DNA from: Thalassolituus oleivorans MIL-1 | GTDB taxonomy: Bacteria; Pseudomonadota; Gammaproteobacteria; Pseudomonadales; Oceanobacteraceae | Reading direction: 5' to 3' | Length of the DNA: 64,000 nucleotides | Assembly (NCBI RefSeq): GCF_000355675.1 | Contig: NC_020888.1 | Span: 2,498,883-2,562,882, forward strand | Part shown: positions 17,157 to 27,084 of the stretch, in pieces | Layout of the letters: every line of letters begins with the position of its first letter | Position numbering within the stretch: position 1 is the first letter of the stretch | Notes under the pieces: model-generated | What the model was told of the DNA's origin: nothing | Databases searched by the model: none | What the model saw: only the letters and a program-made list of their open reading frames with translations | Translations under genes and position numbers: made by a program

Positions 17157-17173
17157 CATGTATTACAAACATG
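17157..17173. promoter_or_regulatory. Candidate operator of the toxin-antitoxin pair
   Basis: CATGT-N7-ACATG forms a perfect inverted repeat just before the toxin ribosome-binding site, where an XRE-type antitoxin would be expected to bind. Inference from position and symmetry only. Confidence 0.35.
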
Positions 17174-17284
17174 CTAACTCAAAATAATAGATATTAAAAA
17201 TTAAAATTAGATAAAAACTTATATTTACTAATATTAATGCAAATTTAACCGCCTACTTAACTCGCTATTCCAAACAACACCCAT

Positions 17285-17312
17285 AAAAAAACCCGCCGCA
17301 GCGGGTTTTTTT
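17285..17312. terminator. Bidirectional terminator after argG
   Basis: AAAACCCGC and GCGGGTTTT form a stem around CGCA with A- and T-runs on the two sides, 20 bases downstream of the argG stop. Confidence 0.85.
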
Positions 17313-17332
17313 ATGCTTTAACCTTTTGAATC

Positions 17333-18553
17333 TTACTTCAAAAAGCTACGGCCTTTTTTCGCGGCAGTGCGTAAACGCAATGCGTTTAGCTTAATAAAGC
17401 CTGCTGCGTCTTTCTGGTCGTAAGCGCCAGCATCGTCTTCGAAGGTGGCGATTTTTTCGTCGAACAAGGTATCGTCTGAACGACGGCCAACAACAATCAC
17501 GTTGCCTTTATACAGTTTCACGCGCACGTCGCCGTTAACCACGTCTTGGGTTTCGTCGATGGCGGCTTGCAGCATTTTGCGCTCTGGTGACCACCAGTAA
17601 CCGTTGTAAATCAGGTTAGCGTAACGTGGCATCAGTTCGTCTTTTAGGTGAGCTGCTTCGCGATCCAGTGTAATGGATTCAATCGCACGGTGTGCTTTTA
17701 GCAATACCGTACCGGCTGGGGTTTCGTAACAGCCACGGGCTTTCATGCCGACGTAGCGGTTTTCTACGATGTCGACGCGGCCAATGCCGTGTGCGCCAGC
17801 AAGCTTGTTCAGTTCTTCCATGATGGTCGCTGGTGATTTATCAACGCCGTCGATGGCTACAGGGTCGCCATTTTTGAAAGTTAGTGTGATGTAGGCTGCT
17901 TCGTCCGGCGCATTCTCAGGTGAAACAGACCACAACCACATGTCTTCTTCTGGTTCGTTCCATGGGTTTTCTAGGATGTCGCCTTCGTAAGAGATGTGCA
18001 GCAGGTTAGCATCCATTGAGTATGGCGATTTCTTACCGGCTTTGTTTTCTACTTTGATGTCGTGCTCTGCGCAGTAGGCCATCAAGGTTTCACGAGACGT
18101 TAAGTCCCACTCGCGCCAAGGAGCAATCACTTTTACGCCTGGCTTCAGTGCATAGGCACCCAGTTCAAAACGTACTTGGTCGTTACCTTTGCCGGTCGCA
18201 CCGTGAGCAATGGCATCTGCACCAGTTTCGTTAGCGATTTCGATCAAACGCTTGGCGATTAATGGACGCGCGATCGATGTACCTAGCAGATACTCACCTT
18301 CATAGATGGTGTTAGCGCGGAACATTGGGAATACGAAGTCGCGAGCGAATTCTTCACGTAGGTCGTCGATGAAGATTTCTTTAATGCCCAGTGCTTCAGC
18401 TTTTGCGCGTGCTGGTTCAACTTCTTCGCCCTGACCCAAGTCTGCCGTAAAGGTTACTACTTCACAGTTGTATTCAGTTTGTAGCCACTTAGCGATTACG
18501 GAGGTGTCTAGGCCGCCGGAATACGCCAGCACCACTTTTTTGATGTCTGACAT
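17333..18553 (-). CDS. argG: Argininosuccinate synthase
   Basis: This 406-residue enzyme joins citrulline and aspartate with ATP to give argininosuccinate in arginine synthesis. The P-loop pyrophosphatase motif [14 protein letters not shown] opens the protein. [12 protein letters not shown] and the [17 protein letters not shown] segment are conserved family blocks. Length is usual. It is followed by a strong terminator. The gene order argG, motY, pyrC, rnt is the same as I recall in Pseudomonas aeruginosa, with motY transcribed in the same direction upstream. Confidence 0.97.
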   Translation of the reverse strand: MSDIKKVVLAYSGGLDTSVIAKWLQTEYNCEVVTFTADLGQGEEVEPARAKAEALGIKEIFIDDLREEFARDFVFPMFRANTIYEGEYLLGTSIARPLIAKRLIEIANETGADAIAHGATGKGNDQVRFELGAYALKPGVKVIAPWREWDLTSRETLMAYCAEHDIKVENKAGKKSPYSMDANLLHISYEGDILENPWNEPEEDMWLWSVSPENAPDEAAYITLTFKNGDPVAIDGVDKSPATIMEELNKLAGAHGIGRVDIVENRYVGMKARGCYETPAGTVLLKAHRAIESITLDREAAHLKDELMPRYANLIYNGYWWSPERKMLQAAIDETQDVVNGDVRVKLYKGNVIVVGRRSDDTLFDEKIATFEDDAGAYDQKDAAGFIKLNALRLRTAAKKGRSFLK

Positions 18554-18705
18554 GGGTATCTCCAGGATGGTTAACGGCGCTGATCAACTAAGTTGGCCAA
18601 CGCGAGGAATTCAAAGGGGGCATATTGTACTGATTGCGAGGCCTTACGCCAAGTGAGCGTTATTTATACGGCTCAAATGGCACGCTGACTGGGGCTGTTA
18701 CTGGC

Positions 18706-19650
18706 TTAACGTGGCAAAACGGTGGCGTCTTCTGGCAGTTTGAACAATAGGTCGTCGGGGATGGGCATGTCTTCGCGCAACTCTAGACGAATGGTCACTC
18801 GGCGGTTTTCGGCACGACCTTTGGCGGTTCTGTTATCGGCTACAGGGTAGCGATCGCCGTGAAAACGGGTGGTGATCATATCTGGGCTAATACCCTGCTT
18901 AATAAAATAGCGCTCTACACTTTCGACCCGCAGCTTCGAGGTTTGGCGGTTGTCGTAGCGGCGACCAATATTGTCGGAGTGGCCATCGAGATACACGGCA
19001 AATACGCGCGGGTCGTGTTTTATATAAAACACAATGCGATTGAGCATGTCGGTGTCTTTCGGATCGATCTCGCTCTGCCCTATTTTAAAGTGTACTTTTG
19101 AGCGTGCGACTTGCTCAAAATTCATCGGCAACAGCTGATTAACGCAGCGAATATAGTCTTGATAGTATTTATCAAATCGAATCGCTGACACATGCACTTG
19201 TACAAAACGATCTTGGTCGTAGAAGGTTTTGTGGGTAATGGTCGGCCATTTGCCTTCGAGTAAGGCGTGTAAAAACTGATTGGTGCGTTCGGCATCTAGG
19301 CTTAAGTTAGGTTGATCTTTCACAATGGCAGCCGAGCCCAGCGATTCACTCGGTCCTGATGGCTGCCACGGGGGCGGATTCAAGCTGATTTGCGCCTTAC
19401 TATAGGCCATTAGATTACGATTGGTTTCTAGCTGAAAAGTGACGTCTTCGCCCGCGGTATGATTAAACACGGCACGGCCGTAATCAGGAATCGGTTGCTC
19501 AAAGCGGCATTCGAATACCGATCCACTGAGCATCCACATGGTGGTATCCACATTGCCGCCATAGCTCAACGCTGGGCCAGATGAGACTTTGGCAGCCCAG
19601 AGAATAAGCGTGATCATGGCTAGAAATGGCCGATTGAAGTTCAACGTCAT
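18706..19650 (-). CDS. motY: Flagellar stator-associated protein MotY
   Basis: This 314-residue periplasmic protein stabilises the flagellar stator around the basal body (T-ring). ATG 19650 is preceded by AGGAC and gives a clean signal peptide; the frame extends 13 codons further. The N-terminal domain has the MotY pattern WMLSGSVFECRFEQPIPDYGRAVF, followed by ISLNPPPWQP. The C-terminal OmpA-like peptidoglycan-binding domain shows VYLDGHSDNIGRRYDNRQTSKLR and a terminal GRAENRRVTIRL. The place between argG and pyrC matches Pseudomonas. Confidence 0.92.
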   Translation of the reverse strand: MTLNFNRPFLAMITLILWAAKVSSGPALSYGGNVDTTMWMLSGSVFECRFEQPIPDYGRAVFNHTAGEDVTFQLETNRNLMAYSKAQISLNPPPWQPSGPSESLGSAAIVKDQPNLSLDAERTNQFLHALLEGKWPTITHKTFYDQDRFVQVHVSAIRFDKYYQDYIRCVNQLLPMNFEQVARSKVHFKIGQSEIDPKDTDMLNRIVFYIKHDPRVFAVYLDGHSDNIGRRYDNRQTSKLRVESVERYFIKQGISPDMITTRFHGDRYPVADNRTAKGRAENRRVTIRLELREDMPIPDDLLFKLPEDATVLPR

Positions 19651-19816
19651 GGCGTCCTGTATTCGGTTATTAGTGAGGTTATCGGCCAAAGCTAAGAAAA
19701 ATTAAACCGGTATGCCGTGCTTTCGCCACAAATTCGGTACAATGCCCTCAATCCACACGTCGCAAGCCATTATTCACTTGGGCGTCTATTTTCATTCTAG
19801 CCAAGGTTACTACTCT

Positions 19817-20851
19817 ATGACGGAACGTCTGACCATTACCCGCCCCGATGACTGGCATTTGCATGTTCGCGATGGCGCTGTGTTACAGCACACCGTGCCC
19901 GCAACCGCTCGGGTAATGCAGCGCGCCATCATTATGCCGAACCTTAACCCACCCGTTATGAACGCCGAGCAAGCGCTGGAGTATCGCGCGCGCATCTTGG
20001 CGCAGGCGCCAAAAGGTTCAACGTTTGATCCGCTGATGGTGTTGTATCTTACCGATAAAACCACACCCGATATGATTCGCGCAGCCAAAGCGGCTGGTCA
20101 TATTGTTGCTGTTAAACTTTATCCCGCTGGCGCAACCACCAACTCAGCGTCGGGTGTTACTGATTTAGGCAAGCTGGATGAGCTAGCCGACGTGCTCACC
20201 GAATGCGATATCCGTTTACTGGTGCATGGTGAAGTTACCCAAAACCACGTTGATATTTTTGATCGCGAAAAAGAATTCCTCGATACGATTTTGGCGCCAC
20301 TGATGAGTCGTCATCCTAAACTCAAAGTAGTGGTTGAGCACATCACCACCAAAGAAGCCGCGGAATTTGTCCTTAGCCAAGGCACTAACGTTGCTGCCAC
20401 GATTACGCCGCAGCATTTGGCGTATAACCGCAACCATATGTTAGTGGGTGGTATTCGCCCTCACCTATTCTGCTTACCTATTTTGAAGCGCAACATCCAC
20501 CAGCAAGCTCTGCAAGATGCGGTTGTTAGTGGTAGCAATAAGTTCTTTTTGGGTACAGACAGCGCTCCACATGCCAAAGGCGCGAAAGAGTCTGCGTGCG
20601 GCTGCGCCGGTTGTTTTAGTGCCTATGCTGCGATTGAATTGTATGCAGAGATTTTTGAAGACTTAGGTGCACTGGATAAACTCGAAGGCTTTGCGAGCCA
20701 TTACGGCCCCGATTATTACGGTCTGCCTCGAAACCAAGATACCATCACGCTAGTAAAAGAATCGTGGCTAGCACCGTCTGAAATGCCATTTGGCAATGAT
20801 GTAATTATTCCACTGCGCGCGGGTGAAACATTGCGCTGGAAACTCGACTAA
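19817..20851 (+). CDS. pyrC: Dihydroorotase (class II, PyrC)
   Basis: This 344-residue enzyme closes carbamoyl-aspartate to dihydroorotate in pyrimidine synthesis. ATG 19817 gives [20 protein letters not shown], the usual PyrC N-terminus with the HLH metal ligands. The frame is open back to 19712, but that extension is not conserved. [14 protein letters not shown] carries the carboxylated lysine and [14 protein letters not shown] the terminal aspartate. Length equals the E. coli type. The rnt gene follows after 15 bases, likely co-transcribed. Confidence 0.96.
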   Translation: MTERLTITRPDDWHLHVRDGAVLQHTVPATARVMQRAIIMPNLNPPVMNAEQALEYRARILAQAPKGSTFDPLMVLYLTDKTTPDMIRAAKAAGHIVAVKLYPAGATTNSASGVTDLGKLDELADVLTECDIRLLVHGEVTQNHVDIFDREKEFLDTILAPLMSRHPKLKVVVEHITTKEAAEFVLSQGTNVAATITPQHLAYNRNHMLVGGIRPHLFCLPILKRNIHQQALQDAVVSGSNKFFLGTDSAPHAKGAKESACGCAGCFSAYAAIELYAEIFEDLGALDKLEGFASHYGPDYYGLPRNQDTITLVKESWLAPSEMPFGNDVIIPLRAGETLRWKLD

Positions 20852-20866
20852 TAGTAAGGGCAACAC

Positions 20867-21532
20867 ATGAGCGGTACTGAAGATAAGCAAGAAAAGTCAC
20901 CGATGGCGCAACGCTTCCGCGGATTTTTACCTGTGGTGGTTGATGTGGAAACCGGTGGTTTTAATGCCGACACTGATGCCCTATTGGAAATCGCAATGGT
21001 GACCTTGCGCATGGATGATGATGGCTATTTGCACCCAAACGAAACGTTAAGTGCGAATATTCACCCGTTCGATGGTGCTAACTTAGAAAAGGAAGCATTG
21101 GATTTTACCGGTATTGATCCGTTCGACCCTGAACGTGATGCAGAGTTCGAAATCGAAGCGCTAACTGAAATGTTCCAGGTGATTCGCCGCGAAGTAAAAG
21201 CCGCCGGTTGTAACCGTGCCGTATTGGTAGGTCACAATGCCCATTTCGATCATGGTTTCTTGCGCGCAGCGATTGCCCGTAACGATATTAAGCGCGATCC
21301 ATTTCATCCGTTTTCATCGTTCGATACAGCGTCTATTGCGGCAATTTCGCTTGGGCAAACCGTACTGGCTAAATCCTGTATTACTGCAGGCATTGATTTC
21401 GATAATAGTGCTGCTCATAGCGCTGCTTACGATACGTTCAAAACGGCTGAATTATTTTGCTTTATCGTCAATCGTTATAAAGATTTAGGCGGCTGGCCGT
21501 TGGCCGGTGGCGAAGACGTATCGGAAGACTGA
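20867..21532 (+). CDS. rnt: Ribonuclease T
   Basis: This 221-residue DEDDh exoribonuclease trims tRNA and other stable RNA 3' ends. Motif [11 protein letters not shown] holds the first two acidic ligands, [12 protein letters not shown] the third, and [13 protein letters not shown] the last aspartate with the preceding histidine. It lies 15 bases after pyrC and ends before a strong terminator. The order pyrC-rnt is conserved in pseudomonads. Confidence 0.95.
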   Translation: MSGTEDKQEKSPMAQRFRGFLPVVVDVETGGFNADTDALLEIAMVTLRMDDDGYLHPNETLSANIHPFDGANLEKEALDFTGIDPFDPERDAEFEIEALTEMFQVIRREVKAAGCNRAVLVGHNAHFDHGFLRAAIARNDIKRDPFHPFSSFDTASIAAISLGQTVLAKSCITAGIDFDNSAAHSAAYDTFKTAELFCFIVNRYKDLGGWPLAGGEDVSED

Positions 21533-21562
21533 TTAATAGAAATACGTATTTAAACCTAATTA

Positions 21563-21595
21563 AAGCCCCTTATTTGCTAAGCAAATAAGGGGCTT
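21563..21595. terminator. Terminator after rnt
   Basis: A perfect 15-bp stem AAGCCCCTTATTTGC / GCAAATAAGGGGCTT with a 3-base loop lies 30 bases after the rnt stop. Confidence 0.85.
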
Positions 21596-21642
21596 AGTCC
21601 TTCCCGCTAGACCTTTTCAACGCGAATTATTGAGCACACAGC

Positions 21643-22023
21643 ATGGATTACGAGTTTACCTATGATGACCACGGCCACCCGTCGTTAAGTTTGGATATGG
21701 GCCAAGAAACAACCGCCAACTGGCTTAATAGCGAAATCGGCACTGATATTATTAAGTTGCAGCAGCTACTGGATATTATCGACGAGTTAAAGGCAGGAAC
21801 CCGTGAAAAATACGAAGTAAAAAGTCGTCGCTTTCAGTTGGTCCTTAATCGCGATGAAGCCGATATCAGCGAAATGCATAACGGAATCAATGAACAGACG
21901 ACAGAAGACGGGCTAGATTATGCTGAAGAAGGACTTACCATCTATGAAGATGAGTCTATCTCAGGCTGTGGCTTAGATGACCTAGAAGATTTACTGCTGG
22001 CTTGGCAAAGCTTTATTAGCTAA
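21643..22023 (+). CDS. yacL: YacL family protein (UPF0231)
   Basis: This 126-residue acidic protein has the UPF0231/YacL layout: MDYEFTYDDHGHPSLSLDMG at the start, an inner YEVKSRRFQLVLN strand pair and a closing SISGCGLDDLEDLLLAWQSF. The biological role is not established. It is a single gene between two terminators. Confidence 0.85.
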   Translation: MDYEFTYDDHGHPSLSLDMGQETTANWLNSEIGTDIIKLQQLLDIIDELKAGTREKYEVKSRRFQLVLNRDEADISEMHNGINEQTTEDGLDYAEEGLTIYEDESISGCGLDDLEDLLLAWQSFIS

Positions 22024-22035
22024 TCACACTCAATA

Positions 22036-22063
22036 AAAAAAGCGACTTTTTAGTCGCTTTTTT
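22036..22063. terminator. Bidirectional terminator between yacL and the DUF1330 gene
   Basis: AAAAAAAGCGACT / AGTCGCTTTTTTT forms a stem with T-runs in both directions. It overlaps the end of the convergent DUF1330 gene. Confidence 0.85.
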
Positions 22064-22355
22064 TATGCATAGAAATAATGGTTCGACTATTAACCGCATG
22101 ATCCAAATACTGTTCTTTCAAGATCAAGTAATCAGGATGAGAAAAAAACTGATTCATGACCTCCTCGCTAGGGAAGTCGATGGTAAATACTCGATTAATT
22201 GGATCAGCCGACTTAGAACGCAGCACTTCCGATACCCGAAAATCAAAGCCAAATGCACCGCCCATCGAATTCAAAATAGGTTCCATTCCTGCACGATATT
22301 TTTGATATTCTGCATCATCAATAACGTTCAAACCCATAATGCGTTCGTATGTCAT
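22050..22355 (-). CDS. DUF1330 family protein
   Basis: This 101-residue protein has the dimeric alpha-beta barrel pattern of DUF1330: YQKYRAGMEPILNSMGGAFGFDFRV, then VFTIDFPSEEVMNQFFSHPDYLILKE. Members are of unknown function and are related to small monooxygenase-like folds. It starts 9 bases after the DUF805 gene on the same strand, so the two are probably an operon. Confidence 0.8.
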   Translation of the reverse strand: MTYERIMGLNVIDDAEYQKYRAGMEPILNSMGGAFGFDFRVSEVLRSKSADPINRVFTIDFPSEEVMNQFFSHPDYLILKEQYLDHAVNSRTIISMHKKSD

Positions 22356-22364
22356 GTTACGTCC

Positions 22365-22730
22365 TCAATATAATTTAGGTGATGCACCGTATTTATTATC
22401 ACCTTCGTTACTATCCGTAACCGTGAATATCAATAAGATAATCGCGCCAATAATAGGAACGAGGAAAATAAGAAACCACCAACCACTTCTACCGGTATCG
22501 TGTAAGCGTCGTACTATTAACGCCAACGATGGGATGAAAATAAATAAGCTATAAAGGAAATACAAAAAACCCAACACCGCAATGCCAGTAACATTGACCA
22601 AAGAGACACTCATACCGAAAAGAATAATGGAGATAATTAGATTAAATAAGTGAAAATACCAATACTCTCTACGACGTGAACGACCAGAAAAATCAGCGTA
22701 TTTTGATAGGGCTTCGATATACCATTCCAT
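22365..22730 (-). CDS. DUF805 inner-membrane protein
   Basis: This 121-residue protein begins MEWYIEALSKYADFSGRSRRREYW, the marker of DUF805 membrane proteins. Three hydrophobic segments follow, with a VRRLHDTGRSGWWFLIFLVPIIGAI block. It is thought to sit in the inner membrane; function unknown. First gene of a two-gene unit with the DUF1330 gene. Confidence 0.9.
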   Translation of the reverse strand: MEWYIEALSKYADFSGRSRRREYWYFHLFNLIISIILFGMSVSLVNVTGIAVLGFLYFLYSLFIFIPSLALIVRRLHDTGRSGWWFLIFLVPIIGAIILLIFTVTDSNEGDNKYGASPKLY

Positions 22731-22830
22731 GTACTTTCCTTACTTCCGTATAAAAGATAAATAGCTGTCTATTGTAGTGCTATTTTGATGTAGTCCGATA
22801 ATGCCAGACTTTGAAGAAGATGCAAACTGT

Positions 22831-23310
22831 CTAATTGATGTCTGTGATTTGCCAATTTTGCTTACGACCACTCAAGGTTAAAGCCGCTTCATCATCTAAA
22901 CTCTTCCCGATCAAGACTTTCGCCAAAGGCGTATCAGGACTTACCACAAGTATCTTAATGCCATGGCTTTCTATTTGGTGGCCACCGACCGGTGCAATGA
23001 ATACGGTGCGCTCAGTATCATCATCAGCAATTAAAGTAATGCACGCGCCCAAGCGAATGACGTCGTCTTGCTCGATAACAGGAATCGGCCAGCGCGCGAG
23101 TTGAATACGACGCTGCTGCAATTCGAGTATGCGCTCCGACTGTCCATGAGCGAGATAGGCAGCCTCTAAAGCCAAGGTATCGTACTTATTCTCTGGCTTA
23201 TTATTAGCATCGGAGGCCGTCGCATGCGCGGTACTCGCAGACGAGAGCGCCGCGTTGATCTCTGCGTCTAGTGCTGCTAGCAAGGCGTCTTTTAAAGCGT
23301 GTTTATTCAT
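22831..23310 (-). CDS. GreA/GreB-family C-terminal domain protein
   Basis: This 159-residue protein has a helical N-terminal part with NKYDTLALEAAYLAHGQSERILELQQRR, followed by a GreA/GreB C-terminal FKBP-like domain (VVSPDTPLAKVLIGKSLDDEAALTLSGRKQNWQI). Such stand-alone relatives occur in pseudomonads and are annotated as transcription elongation factors. Binding to RNA polymerase is inferred. ATG 23310 is preferred to the GTG at 23319. Confidence 0.8.
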   Translation of the reverse strand: MNKHALKDALLAALDAEINAALSSASTAHATASDANNKPENKYDTLALEAAYLAHGQSERILELQQRRIQLARWPIPVIEQDDVIRLGACITLIADDDTERTVFIAPVGGHQIESHGIKILVVSPDTPLAKVLIGKSLDDEAALTLSGRKQNWQITDIN

Positions 23311-23427
23311 ATTGGCCACAATCTATTTTCGAGTAGCTTACTCGCATTTATAATTGGATCAACTCAGGTTTCTTGCTCCAACACCTTTGCTGTAAGCTAC
23401 GACTATCGACCAACTCTGGAGCATATA

Positions 23428-24333
23428 ATGACATCCTCACACCTGACACAAACTCTGCAACGCACGGTGTTTACCAAGAAGGTTCAGTACGGAGAGCTCG
23501 ATTGCATCCAAGTTCGACACCCATTTTTCAGCGCCGATCTATTGCTACAAGGCGCACATCTGCTCAGCTTTAAGCCCAATGATAAGAACGACTGGTTATG
23601 GCTAAGTGAAACAGCAGAATTTCGTAAAGGCGTATCGGTACGTGGCGGCATCCCCGTGTGCTGGCCTTGGTTTGGTAATCCAGATAGAAACCCAGATAAG
23701 GTTCAAGAGTTTATTCTTGATCCGCACTCAGCTCCTGCACACGGCATAGCGCGTGCGGTTGATTGGCAGCTAACTGCAGTCAACGAATCAAGCGATGCGG
23801 TTGAACTCACATTAGAGCTACCAGAAGTTGATAGCCAAGTTTGGTCTGGGGGCGCTACAGCAAAAATTGTATTTACCTTTACTAAATCAGGCTTAACAGT
23901 GAATTTAATTACTCTAGCGGGTGATCAAGCGGTTAGCTTTTCTCAAGCGCTGCATACCTATTTTCCCACGAGCGATATTAGCGCAACCCGCGTGCAAGGA
24001 TTTCACGGCTTCGCCTATGTTGATGCGCTAGACGACTGGTCAGAGAAGCAACAACGAGGCGATATTCACTTTAGCGAAGAAACGGATCGCATTTACACTG
24101 CAGGCCCGTTACAAACATTGGTAACGCCAGAACAAACGCTAGAACTTAACTGTAACAGTGCGAGTGCCGTGGTTTGGAATCCGTGGGTAGAAAAATCGAA
24201 ACGCTTAAGCCAATTTCCACATGATGCATGGCAACGTATGTTTTGCGTGGAAAGTGCCAATGCCCTGCATGACTACGTAACACTGCAACCCAATGAGAGC
24301 CACTCGTTAACGTTGAGTTTACGTCAGCGTTAA
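23428..24333 (+). CDS. D-hexose-6-phosphate mutarotase (aldose 1-epimerase family)
   Basis: This 301-residue YeaD-type enzyme interconverts the anomers of hexose 6-phosphates. ATG 23428 has a GGAG ribosome-binding site; the open frame reaches back to 23299 but overlaps the divergent gene. Family blocks are GVSVRGGIPVCWPWFGNP, AHGIARAVDWQL with a catalytic histidine, and VVWNPWVEKSKRLSQFPHDAWQRMFCVESAN. Cytosolic. Single gene, closed by a hairpin at 24369-24387. Confidence 0.9.
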   Translation: MTSSHLTQTLQRTVFTKKVQYGELDCIQVRHPFFSADLLLQGAHLLSFKPNDKNDWLWLSETAEFRKGVSVRGGIPVCWPWFGNPDRNPDKVQEFILDPHSAPAHGIARAVDWQLTAVNESSDAVELTLELPEVDSQVWSGGATAKIVFTFTKSGLTVNLITLAGDQAVSFSQALHTYFPTSDISATRVQGFHGFAYVDALDDWSEKQQRGDIHFSEETDRIYTAGPLQTLVTPEQTLELNCNSASAVVWNPWVEKSKRLSQFPHDAWQRMFCVESANALHDYVTLQPNESHSLTLSLRQR

Positions 24334-24368
24334 ATCGCGACTATGGCGATGAACAGAGAGTAACAATA

Positions 24369-24387
24369 AGGGCGCAATCAGCGCCCT
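24369..24387. terminator. Terminator after the mutarotase gene
   Basis: AGGGCGC / GCGCCCT stem with a 5-base loop and T-rich sequence after it, in the gap between two convergent genes. Confidence 0.7.
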
Positions 24388-24398
24388 TTGGTTTATGC

Positions 24399-25388
24399 TC
24401 AGCGCCCTTTTGATTTATTAGGCCGAGAGGTTTTCGCCCCTCCGGTTTTACCCTGATAGCCACCTGCTTTAGCACCCATCATATTGGCTTCTTTACGGGT
24501 TTTTGGTTTGGCTTTCGTTTTCGCGTAGGTTTCTTTGGCGCTTACGGGTTTAGCCCCCGGGGGCTTCTTCGCACTGCCAGCAACACGCTTTGGTTTTCCA
24601 TCCGATGGCGCGCTTGGCATAGCGCGTGGCGACTTGCGCTTAGCAGCATTTGGATTAGGCGCCTCAGATGAAGAGTTCTCGATGGCTTTAAATAGTACCG
24701 CCAGTTCCTTTTCTGTTAAGTCGCGCCACTCACCCACTGGCAAGCCTTTGAGGGTGACATTCATAATACTGACACGCTCAAGCTTAACCACATCGTAATC
24801 AAAAAATTCACACATACGACGAATTTGTCGATTAAGCCCCTGCACTAATGTAATGCGAAATACGTTAGCGGCTTCTTTAACGACCTTACACTTTTTCGTT
24901 TTTGTACCAAGGATAGGAACACCGGCACTCATACCGTCAATAAAGTCATCGGTAATTGGGCGGTTAACCGTGACTAAATATTCTTTTTCATGGTTATTAC
25001 CGGCGCGTAGAATTTTATTAACTAGGTCGCCATTACTGGTCAGAAAAATTAAACCTTGGGAGTCTTTATCTAAGCGTCCAATCGGGAAAATCCGCACGCT
25101 GTGCGCAACAAAATCGACAATATTATTAACTTCGGTACTTTCAGTCGTACTGACAATGCCTACGGGTTTATTTAAGGCGATAAATACCAGCTGATCTTCT
25201 TCGCGCGGTTCAATCAGTTGGCCGTTTACTTTCACTTCGTCGCCAGTACCGACTTGATCCCCAATCGTGGCACGACGACCATTAATAAACACACTGCCCT
25301 GCTCAATAAAGCGGTCGGCGTCACGACGCGAACATATGCCGCTTTCGCTGATGTATTTATTTAAACGAATGGAAGTTTTACTGAACAT
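24399..25388 (-). CDS. rluF: 23S rRNA pseudouridine synthase RluF-type
   Basis: This 329-residue enzyme makes a pseudouridine in 23S rRNA (RluF/RluB family). An S4 domain ([25 protein letters not shown]) is followed by the catalytic block [22 protein letters not shown] and by [25 protein letters not shown], typical of RluF. The C-terminal 80 or so residues are a lysine-, alanine- and proline-rich basic tail, longer than average. ATG 25388 is chosen because the S4 domain begins right after it. Confidence 0.92.
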   Translation of the reverse strand: MFSKTSIRLNKYISESGICSRRDADRFIEQGSVFINGRRATIGDQVGTGDEVKVNGQLIEPREEDQLVFIALNKPVGIVSTTESTEVNNIVDFVAHSVRIFPIGRLDKDSQGLIFLTSNGDLVNKILRAGNNHEKEYLVTVNRPITDDFIDGMSAGVPILGTKTKKCKVVKEAANVFRITLVQGLNRQIRRMCEFFDYDVVKLERVSIMNVTLKGLPVGEWRDLTEKELAVLFKAIENSSSEAPNPNAAKRKSPRAMPSAPSDGKPKRVAGSAKKPPGAKPVSAKETYAKTKAKPKTRKEANMMGAKAGGYQGKTGGAKTSRPNKSKGR

Positions 25389-25479
25389 ACAATACCTGCG
25401 CGCTTGAGCCAGTGTCACACTGGCTCTGTTGTCTACTGGCGCAGATTATAACGAAAAATCGCGACGCGCGCTGAAGCGC

Positions 25480-25887
25480 TTAGGCTGCAGAGATCTTCTG
25501 GCGAGCTAGAAACTCAGCAGTTACTTTATCCATGCTGGTAATATGCCCCGCAAACCAATCTGGGAGTACTTCTTGCACATAGTTAAGTAACGGTAAAATA
25601 TTCTGATCATCTTCATAGCCTTCAAGTAGGCTAATCATGGTCGCCAACACGCGTTCATGTTCTTGCTTATGCATTGGGTATGCAGGGAAATGATAGGCAA
25701 GCATTTCACGCTCTTCGTGCGCGAAATGCTCTTGGCTATGCTGCACTAAGCGGCGAAAATGTTGCACGGTAAAACGGCCCATGAGCAGCGCGTCTTCCGC
25801 TTCGATCATGAGGTTAACAAAGGTTTCATGTTCACGGTTCATGAAGTCTTGGGCGAGTTGAGGGTAATCAAGCAGTATCATCGACAT
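25480..25887 (-). CDS. Bacteriohemerythrin-like protein
   Basis: This 135-residue single-domain hemerythrin binds a di-iron centre. The ligands are visible as REHETF, HSQEHFAHEEREML, AYPMHKQEHERV and WFAGHITSMD. Such proteins carry oxygen or serve in iron and redox sensing. A GAGGT ribosome-binding site precedes the ATG. It is single and adjacent to a LysR gene transcribed in the same direction. Confidence 0.9.
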   Translation of the reverse strand: MSMILLDYPQLAQDFMNREHETFVNLMIEAEDALLMGRFTVQHFRRLVQHSQEHFAHEEREMLAYHFPAYPMHKQEHERVLATMISLLEGYEDDQNILPLLNYVQEVLPDWFAGHITSMDKVTAEFLARQKISAA

Positions 25888-25975
25888 GGCTGCACCTCAC
25901 GGGCTATGACAAAGAATCATAGTGTAAAGAATGCAGCCTCAAGGCATCTTGATAATGATCAAGATGTACTCGTCA

Positions 25976-26911
25976 TTAGCAGTGCTGGGCAACATCCACA
26001 ATCATGCGGCGTAACCAACGATGCGCTTGATGATGTTGCAATAACGGTGACCACGCCATTTTCAGCTCAAAAGCAGGAATGGGAAATGGTGGCTCTTTCA
26101 CTAATAAGGCGGCGGATTCCGCCTGCATCTCTGCCACTTTGCGCGGTAGAGTTGCCACTAGGTCGTTATTCAAGGCCAGTAAAGCCGGCATTTGATAATG
26201 ACGCGTAAATACCGAAATTTTGCGCTTGTGGCCCAACTTCGATAACGCATTATCTACCCAACCTAGCCGCACAACTTTTTCTGGATCAATACCAACACCT
26301 GCGCCCATACCCGTTTTGCTCACCCAGATATGCTTGCTAGCCAAATAGGCTTCCAGATTAAAGTTCGAAGATAGTGGATGATCTGGATTTACCAGACAGA
26401 CAAAATCATCTTTCCATAATGTCATTTGGTGAAATGACTGTGGCATTTCATCAAAACGGTTAATTGCCATGTCGATTTTACCGGCCTCTACATCCTTAAA
26501 TGTCACATCCGATGGCGTGAGCACGTCGAGAATAATATCGGGAGCGTCGGTACGCAGGCGCTTAACTAACTCAGGCACAAGTGTCGATTCAGCGTAATCG
26601 CTCACCATGATACGAAATACGCGATGGCTAACCATGGCATCGAATTCTTCTAACGGCTGTAAGGCGGCTTCTAACTCACCTAAGGCTTTGCGGATGACAG
26701 GCTGTAACTCTTGCGCCCTTTGCGTTGGCGTCATGCCATCGGATGTACGCACCAGCAAAGGATCACCAAATACATCGCGTAAGCGGCGTAAGCCGTTACT
26801 CATGGCTGGCTGAGTGATACCGAGTTGCTGCGCCGCACGCGTAACGCTGCCTTCGCGCAGCAATACATCGAGATACACGAGAAGATTAAGATCTATGCGA
26901 TCAATGTTCAT
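25976..26911 (-). CDS. LysR-family transcriptional regulator
   Basis: This 311-residue regulator has an N-terminal winged helix-turn-helix (LREGSVTRAAQQLGITQPAMSNGLRRLRDVFGDPLLVR) and a LysR effector-binding domain. The LNLLVYLDVLLREGSV opening places it near NodD/NahR-type members. Effector and targets are unknown. It is not obviously paired with a divergent gene. Confidence 0.92.
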   Translation of the reverse strand: MNIDRIDLNLLVYLDVLLREGSVTRAAQQLGITQPAMSNGLRRLRDVFGDPLLVRTSDGMTPTQRAQELQPVIRKALGELEAALQPLEEFDAMVSHRVFRIMVSDYAESTLVPELVKRLRTDAPDIILDVLTPSDVTFKDVEAGKIDMAINRFDEMPQSFHQMTLWKDDFVCLVNPDHPLSSNFNLEAYLASKHIWVSKTGMGAGVGIDPEKVVRLGWVDNALSKLGHKRKISVFTRHYQMPALLALNNDLVATLPRKVAEMQAESAALLVKEPPFPIPAFELKMAWSPLLQHHQAHRWLRRMIVDVAQHC

Positions 26912-27035
26912 GAAGTCTATCCAAGTGATTAGCCGGCTATTATGCCCAAAACCCGATCATTCACCAAGGCTATGACTATCTATTTTTCAATCAATGAAAA
27001 TGATATTTGCTGGATTAAAACCGGTAGGTGACAAA

Positions 27036-27068
27036 AACAAAAACGGAGCCAGCGGCTCCGTTTTTGTT
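27036..27068. terminator. Terminator after hom
   Basis: A perfect 15-bp stem AACAAAAACGGAGCC / GGCTCCGTTTTTGTT with a 3-base loop lies 16 bases past the hom stop codon. Confidence 0.9.
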
Positions 27069-27084
27069 ACAACCTGCGATGAAG

